This document shows, piece after piece, positions 32,110 to 43,175 of a DNA stretch of 64,000 bases. Origin of the DNA: Urechis unicinctus. Lineage: Eukaryota; Annelida; Polychaeta; Xenopneusta; Urechidae. Under the pieces are notes generated by a model, which saw only the letters and a program-made list of their open reading frames with translations, was not told where the DNA came from and ran no database searches. The DNA is taken from contig CM067343.1 in assembly GCA_034190875.2 (NCBI GenBank), positions 26,283,843 to 26,347,842 on the forward strand. Direction: 5' to 3'. Position 1 is the stretch's first letter. Each line of letters begins with the position of its first letter. A program made the translations under genes and the position numbers.

Positions 32110-32929
32110 TATATTTATATCGTTAGTTAATGACGATTACACTGATGCTGCATCAATGTTTTACATGTGTGCTACGTCCTGCTATAATACATTGTTATAT
32201 TATTATTATTATTATTATTATTATAAATATCCAGGAATTGTTGGATTGTACTGATCTCCATCTGTGGTTACCCGCTTAAATACGAGACTGGCGTTATTTT
32301 TTCGTAGAATGTCGCAAATAAAAAAAAACATGGGATTACTTCTGCCGGTTATGGCGAAGCGCATGTTTTGACTCAACTTTGTACAGTGCCCTCATCATGG
32401 TAGAACGTGGACCTCTAACAGGAATACATACAACATTACTACATAATAACATGGTACGTCAGGACATAGCAATTTATCGATCTTCAATGCAGCTTGTTGA
32501 TTCAGGGTGACCAATCAATTATCATTTAATCGGGAGAACAGCATTAAAGTAAGTATACTAATTAAGGAATAAATTAATGTGTTATTCATATTTCTAACAC
32601 ATGTATTCGTTTTCCGAGCCTCTATACCACTTTTAGAAGGAAGCGGCCCCAGTGTTGTTGTTCCGCTACTACCCCTGATATTCTCAGAAACGACTCTCAT
32701 GAGCATAACGCTCAATGATTCATAACGCTCGTACAATTAAGAGCCCGGTTAGCGGAACATTCTGTGTGCGACATGCGTAACAATGCTCCTGGAACAGGGT
32801 GCGTACTTGCTCAGCAAGCATTGTGTCTTTAAGGAGTCTGTTGGTCTTTTCCCTGATATGGTTGATTTGGGTCCGCAGACATTCACGGTTTACAGAGGCA
32901 GCCTCAACACGGACACTATGGAGATCCTG

Positions 32930-33177
32930 CAGCCATTCTTCTCTAGTCTTGCCATTTTAGCTTCTTGTTGGTTTATCTCCCCTTCTAGCTCAGTTAACTT
33001 AGCTAGGTTGTTGACCAGCTCACCCCTCTGGGTCTGCATAGCCTAGTCAAGCCCTATAAGCTCCCGGAATGGCGCACCATCTGTCTGTGTACCCATGTCT
33101 TCTATAGCGTCATGAACGTCCTCAATGAAGCATGTTTCTTCTGTGTCACGTTGCTCCGTGACTTCGAGGCTACTCAT
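32930..33177 (-). pseudogene. Coiled-coil protein relic of the Polinton-like cluster
   Basis: The minus-strand frame from ATG at 33175-33177 begins MSSLEVTEQRDTEETC, reaches FRELIGLD and meets TAG (33043-33045). It then continues in the same frame with a heptad-rich, charged stretch (LAKLTELEGEINQQEAKM). It starts right after the stop of the preceding minus-strand frame (TAA then ATG). Its position next to the capsid relic suggests an element-encoded structural or accessory protein, inactivated by the stop. Confidence 0.4.
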
Positions 33178-33411
33178 TTATAACTTCTCTGTGGCTTTAG
33201 CAGCTTCTTGGTCAACGCCTTGGAGGGCTTTTGCTTCTTTTTGTGACATCTTTTGTCTGGACCACCCAGTGAAACCCAAATAATCACAGACGGCATTCAC
33301 CCCACCACGCAGACCTATTTTCAAAAATGTAAGCGGTTTTTTGATAAGAGAATGTGTTAGACTTAAGTCAGGGTAGTCTTTCAAACATGACTCTCCTCCA
33401 ACTTGCTCCAA
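33178..33411 (-). CDS. Small open frame upstream of the coiled-coil relic
   Basis: A 77-codon frame on the minus strand with a central stretch LTFLKIGLRGGVNAVCDYLG and a Lys/Ala-rich end (EAAKATEKL). It is head-to-tail with the coiled-coil relic and divergent from the capsid relic, so probably part of the same element. No function is assigned; it may itself be a relic. Confidence 0.3.
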   Translation of the reverse strand: MEQVGGESCLKDYPDLSLTHSLIKKPLTFLKIGLRGGVNAVCDYLGFTGWSRQKMSQKEAKALQGVDQEAAKATEKL

Positions 33412-34034
33412 ATTTACAGACGCAAACTAAATCCATACCGCCGGATATGCAAGCCCCTCTGTGTAAAGGGCGTTGGACAGCCTGTAGATATTACAAGCAA
33501 TCTAATCACCGTTGACCAGAACCAACAACTGCTGGTCTGCGTCCACAATCTAGGTGCAGTCGAGGTCATTGTCCCAGCACTGCTCACCTTCACAATCACG
33601 CTGACTCTGACCAACACTAACCGCAGCGCTGTGTAAAACCTGGGTCACGCCGTGGTGAAGAAAACGACAATCAAGATTTCCCGAAAAGAGGTCATGTCTA
33701 TCAATGACAGCGATGTGTATCACTGTTGCCACGACTTGTTGCGGACTGCACAGGAGTGACAGGGCCTTCAGTATCAGGGCATTTACAATTCAGATGACAG
33801 AAACGCAACCAAGATACGGGTGGGGGCAGGAGACCAGAATGAGACCGATGTAGAGGACCAGACGATAGCCGATGTCCATGGCAACAGGTTCCACATTCCG
33901 CTTGACTTTGAACTCCTCGAGAACCACATACCATTCTGCCTGAGTGCACTTGGCTAGAGACTACGAGTTCACATTCAACGACTGCAGCCTTGTGATTCAC
34001 GCAGCGGGCGTCACCGACGCCAGCTACACATTGA
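33387..34034 (+). pseudogene. Capsid-protein-like relic 3, N-terminal half
   Basis: From a possible ATG at 33387 the sequence encodes, with frame changes, NLGAVEVIVPALLTFTITLT, HAVVKKTTIKISRKEV, NDSDVYHCC, DDRNATKIRVGAGD and FHIPLDFELLE. Order and spacing fit a double-jelly-roll major capsid protein of Polinton/Maverick-like elements (family resemblance, not tested by a search). Stops and frameshifts, for example after the TAA following NRSAV, show a dead copy. It is cut at CACATTGA (34027-34034). Confidence 0.55.
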
Positions 34035-34191
34035 GAGACCTCGAACTTTAATCCACTACGCGGCGCCATGGAGCAATGCGGTCCCTCGCCCGCTTCCGGT
34101 ATTCTAATACACACAGTTTACCATAGAAGGTTATTTTTGATGGAAACCTTTCGAGTTACATCGTTGGTAACATTGGAGCAAATCTTTACTG

Positions 34192-34386
34192 ATGGATAAG
34201 TACGGCCGTCTGACCTTACAGCAATTGAAAATAGAGCTGAAGAAGCGAAATGCGATTCTTAGCAGGCGAAGAATTGAACTCACAGTTTGGCAGGATATGC
34301 AAAGCAACTATCAAAACAGACTTGGTCCGTATGGCAAAGTCGATGAACCGGGTCACTTATTCAATGAAAGGGTCAAAAATGAATAG
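34192..34386 (+). pseudogene. SAP-domain-like fragment
   Basis: An open frame of 64 codons begins MDKYGRLTLQQLKIELKKRN and continues AILSRRRIEL, matching the start of SAP DNA-binding domains (two helices, LT..QLK.ELKKR). In other invertebrate genomes such a start is often found on transposon-linked proteins with nuclease domains. It is cut short here and has lost the usual final helix. Confidence 0.5.
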
Positions 34387-34559
34387 AGTGAAAAACATGT
34401 TTTTCTTCAACAGTATTCAAGTGCAGGGTTATTATAGATTACATTATAAGGCACGTGGTATAAAAAGACTACTTTATATCACCTTTCACTGAGATTCATA
34501 TAATATCAAACATTAAGTGGGATAGGCTTAAAAACATACACAGTCACACTTCACAAAAA

Positions 34560-34835
34560 CTAAACTTCACCTTACACAACATATAACGAACAAAGATTAT
34601 CTCAGAGGAAATTTGGACCTCACAGTGGATCATAGGTTCCACCAAGAATTTGAAGGTTTTTCCAATGCTATTATCCGCTCTATGTGCACCCTCTTGCTGG
34701 AGATCTCCCGGTCTCTCTGCACCACTTTCCCTGTAAGCTCATTCTTCTTAGTGAAAAAGGTTGGTATATTTACGGTGACATCATAGGGAACGAATAAGTC
34801 CTGCATGACAAAGCCATTACCGAGTCACCCGGGTC
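34560..34835 (-). pseudogene. DDE transposase C-terminal fragment (DDE_Tnp_4-like)
   Basis: On the minus strand one frame reads VNIPTFFTKKNELTGK, then RDREISSKRVHIERIIAL, typical of the last part of DDE_Tnp_4-type transposases, with the conserved R-x-H-x-E-R block. Nearby minus-strand DNA (35020-35100) encodes ALYVEDEYLRNAVKRADPRL, an open but unassigned fragment that may belong to a partner protein. No full transposase is present. Confidence 0.5.
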
Positions 34836-35324
34836 ACACATTTCTGGTAGTTTTCTCCTTTCCATCATCTGCCTGTCACTGGTTGCGTCGCCTTAAGAGT
34901 GAGACACATAGGACACAAGGCCTCCTGGTGTAGCACCCACCACCACACCACCTTCATTGTGTTAAGGTTCTTGTACGTAGAAAAAAATGGCCTAGAAAAC
35001 GATATACCTGGGTCTCTTTGATCTCGACTTGGCCAGTTGTCAGTCGCGGGTCGGCTCGTTTCACAGCGTTTCGAAGATACTCGTCTTCTACATACAGCGC
35101 ATTGACAGTGACAGCTTATCCCTAAATTTCGTCACCATCAAATATCTCATGACCGCCTGACATAGAGCGAGAAATTGTATTCGTTGAAATGAAGCAAAAT
35201 GAAAATGAATCGCTTGAATTTACGCGTAGACCGCGAAATAAGCGCATAACCTGATAACTTCCAGTCGAGCTTGGGACCGTATTGCTCTGTGCCGCCACCT
35301 CTCGGAGAAAACCGCAAAGCGGTC

Positions 35325-35595
35325 CACATTGATGGCATCTCCTTAGAGTGTGACATGGTTACCCAACCAGAGTTGGCCCGTCTGATCCACACCCAGTACA
35401 CAGGTCGGCTTGCGATTCTGTATGAGCGTGTGTTTCGTCACAGGAAGCTAACATACAATAAAAGTGACATACTGTGGAACATCAACCTGAACTTGTCGAC
35501 TCGCAGCATGAAGGGTATCTTCCTGCTATTTGAAGACCCAGCCAATGCTTCATTACCCATGGGCTTTGCAGCAACGAGTAAACGAGACCCTTGAG
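35325..35595 (+). pseudogene. Capsid-protein-like relic 3, C-terminal half
   Basis: The sequence continues from the other side of the insertion with HIDGISLECDMVTQ, LARLIHTQYTGRL, NKSDILWNINLN and MKGIFLLFEDPANA, collinear with the N-terminal half. It runs into stops after the last block. Together the halves give the longest capsid-like relic in the window. Confidence 0.55.
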
Positions 35596-35822
35596 TAGCA
35601 ATGGCTGTAAAAGAATTGGCATTGGCGGACGTGTTCCTAGGAAAGTACCTAACCAGCAAGTATGTTCGGAGGCTCGACTTAGGAACGAGTGATGGTAGAG
35701 GCAGGTGCGTGGAGAATGCGTCTGAGGGTGTCCCCATTCAGATCACAAAAAAAACGTGGCCGGCGCATTGAACGTCTATATGTATGTTGTAATGGATGCA
35801 CAACTTAACAATAAGGATGGCA

Positions 35823-36455
35823 GGTTCGTCAACGCAGTCTATTAGTGGGTTTACATTTCCAGATGGTCCCTGTTCGGCTATTGTTTGTGGGCAGACAGGA
35901 TTATTTGTGGGCCGACAGGGTGCGGCAAAACCGTCTTCATCCTCGACCCACTTGAAGGGCCCTTCTTTGGTGTCTTTAAGCATATTGTAATCCTCTGCCC
36001 TAACATATGTTACAACGTGGCCTATCAGTCGCTGTCATGGGTGTGGGATGATTCAGAGGTGTACTGGGTTGATCCAGGAGAGAGGGTTCATGACCACTTG
36101 GGGGCTCTCTACTATTGTTTTAAGGGCAAGGCTACCCTGTACATTATTGATGACTGTTCGGCTACAAAGGCCCTAACTAAGAAGAAAGACCAGGCCTTTA
36201 GCGGCCGCCTTGCGCAGCAAAGTGTATTGATCCTCACCTGAAAGCACAGCTGTGTGCTGAAGGACCTACGTGAGCAGAACCGCTGCTTAGTGCTCTTCAC
36301 ACCAAGGACCGTGACTCATTTGTAGATGCCTTACGTGAGAATGATGTGATCCCAACAGAGGAAGAACCTGCCGCAGTACGCCAGCTAATAGCAAAGACCA
36401 AGCACGCAAATCTGCTGCTGAAGACTGATCAACCTGCTGCATATGCCGTCGATTG
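35823..36455 (+). pseudogene. Packaging-ATPase-like relic (FtsK/HerA type, Polinton-like)
   Basis: A P-loop GPTGCGKT lies at about 35912-35935 and a Walker B-like IIDDCSA at about 36143-36165. Further blocks (AFSGRLAQQSVLILT, KDLREQNR, RENDVIPTEEEPA, LLLKTDQPAAYAV) follow in the order expected of the genome-packaging ATPase of Polinton-like elements. Breaks: a 20-bp imperfect tandem duplication just before the P-loop (TTTGTGGGCAGACAGG, then TTTGTGGGCCGACAGG) shifts the frame, TGA interrupts at 36239-36241, and another frame change follows. Non-functional. It lies downstream of the capsid relic on the same strand, as expected for one element. Confidence 0.6.
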
Positions 36456-36469
36456 AAGCGGTGGTGCTG

Positions 36470-37075
36470 ACCCTGACAGCAGCTGCTGCCTTGGTTACCG
36501 GGTTAGGCCCTTCAGGTATCTGGGTGTCCTACAGACGTTGGGTTCAGCAATATATTAGACTTCAAAAGTGTATACGTATGTTCATGGATCCTGATACGAT
36601 CATTGATCAACTTCTTGTACAGGACGCTGCTACAGCTTGCCCAGTGGCCACTGAGTCTGAGCGAGTGGAACCCAGAGCGGCCTCTCACAAAAGAGATAGG
36701 CTTGCTGTTGTCATAACTGGGGGTCAGGCCCGTCAGTATCTTGGTTTGGCGCCTTACAATTGACCAGGTTGATTTAATGTCTGACGAAGAGATCACAAAG
36801 CTGTATGTGAGATACGAGGCTCGGCTAGGCGTAGCATGACGCGTACTCTACGTTAGGCAGTGCTACAGCTATACTCAGGTATTGCTTTTATGTTTCTACC
36901 AATCCCACCATAACATCAGCTAAAACTTATTACAGACCTTGAGGCCGAACCGTTTTTTGGGCATGCACTAAGCACTGCTACTTGTGAGCTATATCATCGC
37001 TATGGCATGTTTTTAGCTGCACCAACCACGGCTTTAACAACAGCTAGGCACTGTCAATTTGGACAACAAAGCACC
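36470..37075 (+). pseudogene. Unidentified accessory-protein relic of the Polinton-like cluster
   Basis: A 106-codon frame (36443-36763) ends GGQARQYLGLAPYN. The sequence then continues across stops with DLMSDEEI and LYVRYEARLG, LQLYSGIAFMFLPIP, and TATCELYHRYGMFLA. It looks like one decayed protein of about 200 residues following the ATPase relic. I do not recognise a function. Confidence 0.35.
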
Positions 37076-37450
37076 GGGGCGCCCACTGGGCCCGAAGGTG
37101 ACGAGGCTAAAAGCACTTGCGTGCTATAGCATCTGCTGCAAATTATGTAAGGAAACGAACACAAATCAAGCAAAAGCAACGCCGGTAGAGGTAGTGGAGA
37201 GGGTGGCTAGTGAGTTGGAACGACCTGCCAAAAACGCTAAAAGGATTGCAGAAGGGTGCTGAAGCTTGAAAAGCCAATCAGAATAAGCTTCTGACCGAGC
37301 TCGGTGAGGCTAAGGCCACGCTTACACACACTATAGACGAGGAAGTCGAGCAAACATCAACGCGCAAGCCCCTGGAAAGCCGGGCTTGGACAATATAGGC
37401 TTCGTCCTGATTTGTCGGCGGTGTAGGGTTGTTTGGACTAACATGGTAAT
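37059..37450 (+). pseudogene. Coiled-coil plus membrane-segment protein relic
   Basis: One frame reads ATPVEVVERVASELERPAKN and, after a stop, LTELGEAKATLTHTIDEEVE and a Trp/Gly-rich end that could be a membrane segment (FVGGVGLFGLT). It overlaps the end of the previous relic. Probably the last gene of the decayed element. Function unknown. Confidence 0.35.
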
Positions 37451-40010
37451 GCTACAGGCACAGACTTAATAGGTTGTGGTAAAAAACCTCCGGACGTCCA
37501 TTTAAAGATTCCTTTTCATATTCAATAAGATCACAACATGACAAATGATGGAAAAATGCTCCTCAACACGCTTTACCACAGTGCAGTTGTTTCCGGTACA
37601 TCAATAGGTTATGCTAAGCTCGGTAAGATGGCTCTGTGTGGGGCTCTGCTGCGACTTGACTTCACGCTACACGACCTGGTGTATTTACTGTGCAAACACC
37701 AATTTGCGAAATAAATTATATACATATTATGCTACTGCATGCGTAACCTCTGCCCGATTCGTTCCCGACACCAACCAGAAAACCCCGGCATTCCCCTTCC
37801 TCACCTCAACGTAATCTCCTCTCCCCTATCTGTTCCTTCTTACTCATCGTAATCATGATATCCTTAGCGATCAGGCGTATACAATCGATTGAATCAAATG
37901 TTCCTATTGGATAAGTGCATCATCATAGGAACTTGGTACTATATAAACTTGGCGCTTGGGCAAATCGCCAGCAACTCGTCACGTCGAGAGCATCAGTAAA
38001 TGTGTATCTGGAGCTCATGTGAATTACAAAGGAAACTGGTTTGCACGCCAGCCATCCAGTACTTCCACTTTCAACTAACTTAAACCACTTGTCATAGGAG
38101 ATACAAACTCTTAATCAGAATTTAGACCAAACACTGACAGGCAGTAGTGGCTCAGTTCAATGGCAGGCAGCTAAACTGTTCACTGGTGGTCATTACAGAT
38201 GATAAACCACCGAAATACCTTACATGTAATGTGATACATATTATATCATGACTTGTATGAGGATATTTCATTCTGCAATCATTTGATTTCAGATTTTGAA
38301 GGGCAAATTCAACTCCCCTATGCATTGTGTTAGCTTGTATTACATTTTTGTTCAATTGTCCTGTATCTAAGGTGTGATATTTGCTGCATTTTTTCGATAA
38401 GACAGACACCAATAGAAGTAATATATCTCCTAAATACAACGCAGAAATATCACAGGGCCTGATATCATTTGCATACTTGCTGCTGATGAAAATATGCAGT
38501 AATCTTCTTCTGGTATTAATTGAGTGTTGAAAATCATCTTGCCAGGTGTGGAAAGTATTGATCAAGGCCTTTGATGTTAACTTTTCATTATCTATCACTA
38601 TGTTTCATCATCTATCATCTATCACTATGTTCTGTTGATGTCATTATCATGTTTTAAACGAAATCATGCAGTTGATTGATGATCATTGAATGTTATATGG
38701 TTATAATTTTGCTGGGGAAATTTTTTTAAATTCAAAAACCACATCGTTCTCGTCGGCTGAGTGTGTGAAGTTGGCTTGATTGATACTTTTCTGATTGGAT
38801 ATTGAATGCATAATAAGGATGATACTTAATGATAGAACTCGTGTATGACACAATACAACACCTGTCGTATCATATTTGGGTATAATCTAATAATAGCTAA
38901 CTAACTTTGAAGTACAGATGAGACATAATGTGTTTGAAGAGTCTTTCATTGCCTTGATTCGGCCATATTTACTTATCATTATGATAATTGTGAATTGCTA
39001 CAACTTTACCAGCATGGCATCCAACCAAACCCACCACTCAACTTGAAACGAATTATTGATTAACAAACTGCTGTCTTATTGGACCGAGTAGAGATATTCC
39101 AAAGAACTTCTTTGGTTGGTGGGTCGAGGAAAACACTTCTGAAAAGAAAATGGTAGCAAACATTCCCTAAATTGCCCCTACCGCAGATAAACAAGTTGAC
39201 GTCGTATTTTGGATTTGGTTACATATATGTTAAGATATAGAACTAATATAAAGCAGAATCCACAGATGTGAATAAGCAGTTAATTATTTTGTTCATCTCT
39301 ACCAGCTCGTATTCGAGTAATGATATTCACGATAATACATCTTCGTTTTCTGTAACAATGCCATTCACCAGTACATATTGCTATGCAATTACCTTGTTGT
39401 TAAACATCGGCACCCAATTTCACTGTTGCAGTTTGTTTGAGGCGATTTGGGGGGATTCTTATTTCGTTTCTGCTTTTGTGTAGTTGCTAAATAGACTCGA
39501 TTGTTTTTTCTTTCTTGGCATTTGGATCATTTAATGATCGATAACTTATCGATAAAGGTGCCTTTAAAACAGCCTCCGAATACCATTTATAAAAAAGCAT
39601 TTGGTAAAAATAAGCACAGCATGCCTCAACTCCACCATTTTCTGGTATTATTCAGCTTCAGATGTATTACTGCATCTACCGTCTATCATATGTGGTTTAA
39701 TATTTACGTCCCGTAAAAAACATGAAATCGGAGTTAAAATAGCGTATTGAACTCTATTGAACCAAAAGTAATAGGGCATTGGTAGATGATGTTGGGACCA
39801 GAGCCTTATATGAATAAATATACGTCATATCCATACTGTTATGTAGCCCGACCCCCCACATAACTACAATATGATTTCCAGCATATTTGGCATTAGGCCA
39901 CGCCAAAGTTAGTGAACGCCATTGCCTCATCAGCCCCCGCTGCTCCCCCTACTTAGTCTGTTGGAAATATGGTTGCTGGCTGCCCCCCAACAAGACTAAT
40001 GAACCGCCCT
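37450..40010. other. Spacer without a supported gene
   Basis: Mostly AT-rich unique sequence. The longest frame is 148 codons on the minus strand (38152-38598, from MIDNEKLTSKALINTF). It has no domain that I recognise and no visible exon neighbours, so it is not called as a gene. The right edge (39890-40140) also shows no similarity to exons 26-27 of the receptor genes, which should lie here if gene C were complete. Confidence 0.35.
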
Positions 40011-40203
40011 ACTTACACTAATGAATCGCCCACTTCGAGGAAGCTGCCCCCGCGCTAGAACCACCACTACCTATACTACTGGGCCTCATACTTGTACGAC
40101 GGGGTATGTTTTTAAGCTTCAATCTGTACGACGGGTTATACATTCGCATAATTCCATATTTACCTGCAATGTATAATGCATACACACACGCACACACGCG
40201 CAC

Positions 40204-40204
<1 letters not shown>

Positions 40205-40236
<32 letters not shown>

Positions 40237-40299
40237 GATATAGAGATAGATAGAGAGATAGAGATATATATATATATAGATATATATATAGATATAGAC
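40205..40299. repeat. TA/GATA microsatellite in gene C remnant
   Basis: TA repeats with GATA and GAGATA interruptions, directly next to the CATA array. Only a short CA stretch at about 40179-40205 separates it from the stub of exon 25. Confidence 0.9.
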
Positions 40300-40612
40300 A
40301 TACATACATACATACATACATACATACATACATACAGACATACATACATACATACATACATACATACATACATACATACATACATACATACATACATACA
40401 TACATACATACATACATACATACATACATACATACATACATACATACATACATACATACATACATACATACATACATACATACATACATACATACATACA
40501 TACATACATACATACATACATACATACATACATACATACATACATACATACATACATACATACATACATACATACATACATACATACATACATACATACA
40601 TACATACATACA

Positions 40613-40641
<29 letters not shown>
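40300..40641. repeat. CATA tetranucleotide array in gene C intron 24
   Basis: About 340 bp of CATA repeats with one CAGACATA interruption near the left end, at the same intron position as the array in gene B. It is longer than B's. The open frames across it are artefacts of the repeat. Confidence 0.95.
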
Positions 40642-40645
<4 letters not shown>

Positions 40646-41964
40646 TGAGGCAAAGTACTAACCATTCGACGTTCGTTGTACACTTTAAAGGTTCTTGAAG
40701 TGATTCGCTCATTTGATCCCTGATCAGTGCTGAGGTGTTGGACGTGGATGGGGCCAAAATTAGTCTTAGATAACTCCTCACTTGGCCAATATTGTGTATC
40801 AGTCTATTTAAAACACAATTTCATACATCAAATCTATGCTGCTTACAAAAGAAATCGAGAATAATCCAGTTGGTAGATTGAATTACAACAGAGTTTGCAA
40901 TTGAAAGTAAAGGTTCGACGATGAAATTATAAAAACAAATACATCATATGATATGGAATTATAATAATAAGTTGTTACCATGTCAGCCGTTTCCATTTCA
41001 TTGAGCATGACAATACAATTGCACACATGATCGTAGATAAGCCTCCAAAGTCCACTACGGTGTTTGGAAGGGGCATCTGTGTCAGAATTATGGATTTGTG
41101 TTTGCCAAAGCTCTGCACTCATATACAGATTCTCTAAGCAGACATAGCGGTACGCTATAAGATGTTTTCACGATTAAAAGTAAATATACAGATTACGTAT
41201 GAGAATTAACAAACCACTGTTAGATTGAATGAGAGTATATAAGCCGATGAGGATGTAGGTTTATACCAGTGATGAAACCACTTACGTCAGCAAAAACTGC
41301 ATTGATGTAGTCGTCACTCCCAGAATGAGGCGTCGACAATATCGGACGTCGACCATCGGCTTCAGAACAATCAAACACACGTTACAAACCAGAAGTGACG
41401 AAAGGTATAACAGGAGATATCAAGGTAGGTTTATATTTTTACAAAACATGAGATTTCCTAAGAGGTGCATTTTTCTTTGCTTAAGGATAAAAAGACCAAC
41501 CGTTTGATATTCAGTCATCTGTGGTCTGGTACTATGCATAACTAAGGTTATTACCTGGAAGAACATCTTAACATCTGTTTTTCGCCTTATTTTCCATACA
41601 ACTGGGAGAGGGATTGGCTGGTGGTTTGTACTTGCATAGCATCTACATTTCAATGAAAGAATTATTCAGGCCAAGCATTATTGTGTATTTTGATAAAGGG
41701 CTGTACAGATTTCTGACCTGAAATTTTTCTTGAAGAGGGCTCTGGTTGAAGTATGTTGTGTCCTGACACATAGTAGCATAATAAGCAACAAACTGAGCTT
41801 GTGGAATTCCGGTTTTACCCATCTTCGTTTCAACTCCTTCCAGTGAAGCATGGTACAGATACTTGTACTGTAACTTTTGCCAAATAAATATTGTACAATT
41901 TATAAATTTGTTATATGAATTCAGCCGAGGAAGGGAAGGAACTCATGCCGAGAAGGTTACATAC

Positions 41965-43084
41965 CTCAGTTTGTACCATGTTTATCCTCTGAGTTCTCAG
42001 GTGGTTGACGCACTCAAACACATCCATGCCTCCCTCACACTTCGCCTGATTTATCAGGTAATCCAACGCAATGAACGAACCTGTCCGACCCACCCCGGCG
42101 CTGGAACATTTGTCAATATTTATCAATAAAGGGAAACGCATGAATAAACCGAGCACTTTCACGATAATCCCATTGTACATGTGGAGGAAGCTCTTTTGTT
42201 TTCTCACATTAGAGAGGTTACTTTGTTGGCGCCGATTAGTACCTGCAATGTACAACCAGTGGGCCAGTTGCCTCACATGGCAAACGTAACACCCGACCTC
42301 TGAACGCGAGAAGTGGAAAGTTATCCTCAAGGGGCTTCTTATCGTCCCAAGCTATGAAATGAATAACACAATTAAATGTCAAATTAAAGAACATGAAGAA
42401 GTCTTGTCTTATTCAATATACACAGTAGAAGCTCTCTTGGGACCATTCCGCATGATATTATTGCAGTTATATCAATGTAGGTTGTATAGTGTTAAAATGA
42501 AATGACAAATGAGCACCTTGTAACTCAGTCGTAGTTTCCGGTATGCATAATCGGCATGGGTTTCGGACACCATTAGGGAAACTGCGGAGCTATGCATCAC
42601 AAACATCGACTGACCTTGTGTGGCTATGTAGTGGTTAGTCTTCTTTGGATATCCCTAAATATGACAATGCATAACATTAAACATAACCAAATAATAAATA
42701 ACGGAGATCCTGCACGGATTGGATGCTTACTGTAGTAACAGTTTACAATGGCGGCGGGTTTACCATAATGTGCCTGGCATTGACGTAGTCAGAGCCTTGC
42801 AATTCGTCAACAGCTTCCAAGACTACGCGGTTGTCGTCATCTTAAACAATATAGCGTATCATGGTAGGCATTGATGAAAATGTCGTTTAAAATCCCAAAA
42901 TGAAATCTAAACAATATGGCGATATCACGATAGGCAATAATGATAATGTGGTTAAAATTCAAAAATGAAATGTAATTGGAATGATTTTCAAAGATACTTA
43001 CATGGTTGGATGTTCTTGAATCTATTTTTGATTAGGTTGTGTTTTACCAACGGTGCGCTGTTTGATGTCTGTTCCTGGTAATTC
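41965..43084 (-). pseudogene. Gene C domain D1, exons 13-19, heavily damaged
   Basis: Exon 13 (43002-43084) has a 5-bp deletion relative to B and runs into TAG at 43022-43024. Exon 14 (42764-42840) ends with NARHIM in place of NASYIT. Exon 15 (42615-42654) is open. A deletion of about 400 bp joins the middle of exon 17 (42517 to about 42584) to the intron before exon 15, removing exon 16 and the YWPDD block. Exon 18 (42243 to about 42363) has lost its acceptor and first codons but still ends GPLVVHC-AG. Exon 19 (41965-42100) still reads AGVGRTGSFIALDYL. The catalytic Cys codon survives at 42245-42247 in a dead gene. Confidence 0.87.
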
Positions 43085-43175
43085 CTTGAGTGCAAAGAAT
43101 ATTGGACATTTTTGAAGCCTGCAGTCAATATGATAATGTGCAATTTCCAACTTGATAATTCAACCTATTACTTAC

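Larger units (their letters stand above)
34035..35324. mobile_element. 1290-bp DNA-transposon-like insertion with 8-bp target duplication
   Basis: Flanked by CACATTGA at 34027-34034 and 35325-35332; removing the segment and one copy rejoins the capsid relic exactly. The ends are imperfect inverted repeats: 34066-34085 (GGAGCAATGCGGTCCC) pairs with the complement of 35274-35292 at similar distances from each end. Inside are a plus-strand SAP-like frame (34192-34386) and minus-strand transposase-like fragments, so the insert may be composite. An 8-bp duplication fits hAT or P-type elements; the class is not assigned. Confidence 0.55.
40164..41873 (-). pseudogene. Gene C domain D2, exons 20-24 and a stub of 25
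   Basis: Exons 41718-41873, 41555-41630, 41286-41359, 40979-41112, 40663-40803. Exon 23 is 134 nt instead of 135: one T is missing from the TTTTGG block near 41046, shifting the frame before WRLIYD. Exon 24 is intact (QYWPSEELSKTNFGPIHV...RTFKVYNERRM). It shows the ancestral form of the exon that is broken in gene B. Beyond the microsatellites only the last bases of exon 25 with its donor remain (TGCAG then GTAAATATG at about 40155-40168). Confidence 0.85.

Noticed and set aside
38152..38598. 148-codon minus-strand open frame starting MIDNEKLTSK
   Set aside because: I found no motif or splice context. It could be an unknown gene, but nothing supports it beyond its length.
40018..40781. Long open frames across the second CATA/TA array
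   Set aside because: Repeat artefacts; only the piece near 40663-40803 is a true exon of the receptor pseudogene, in another frame context.
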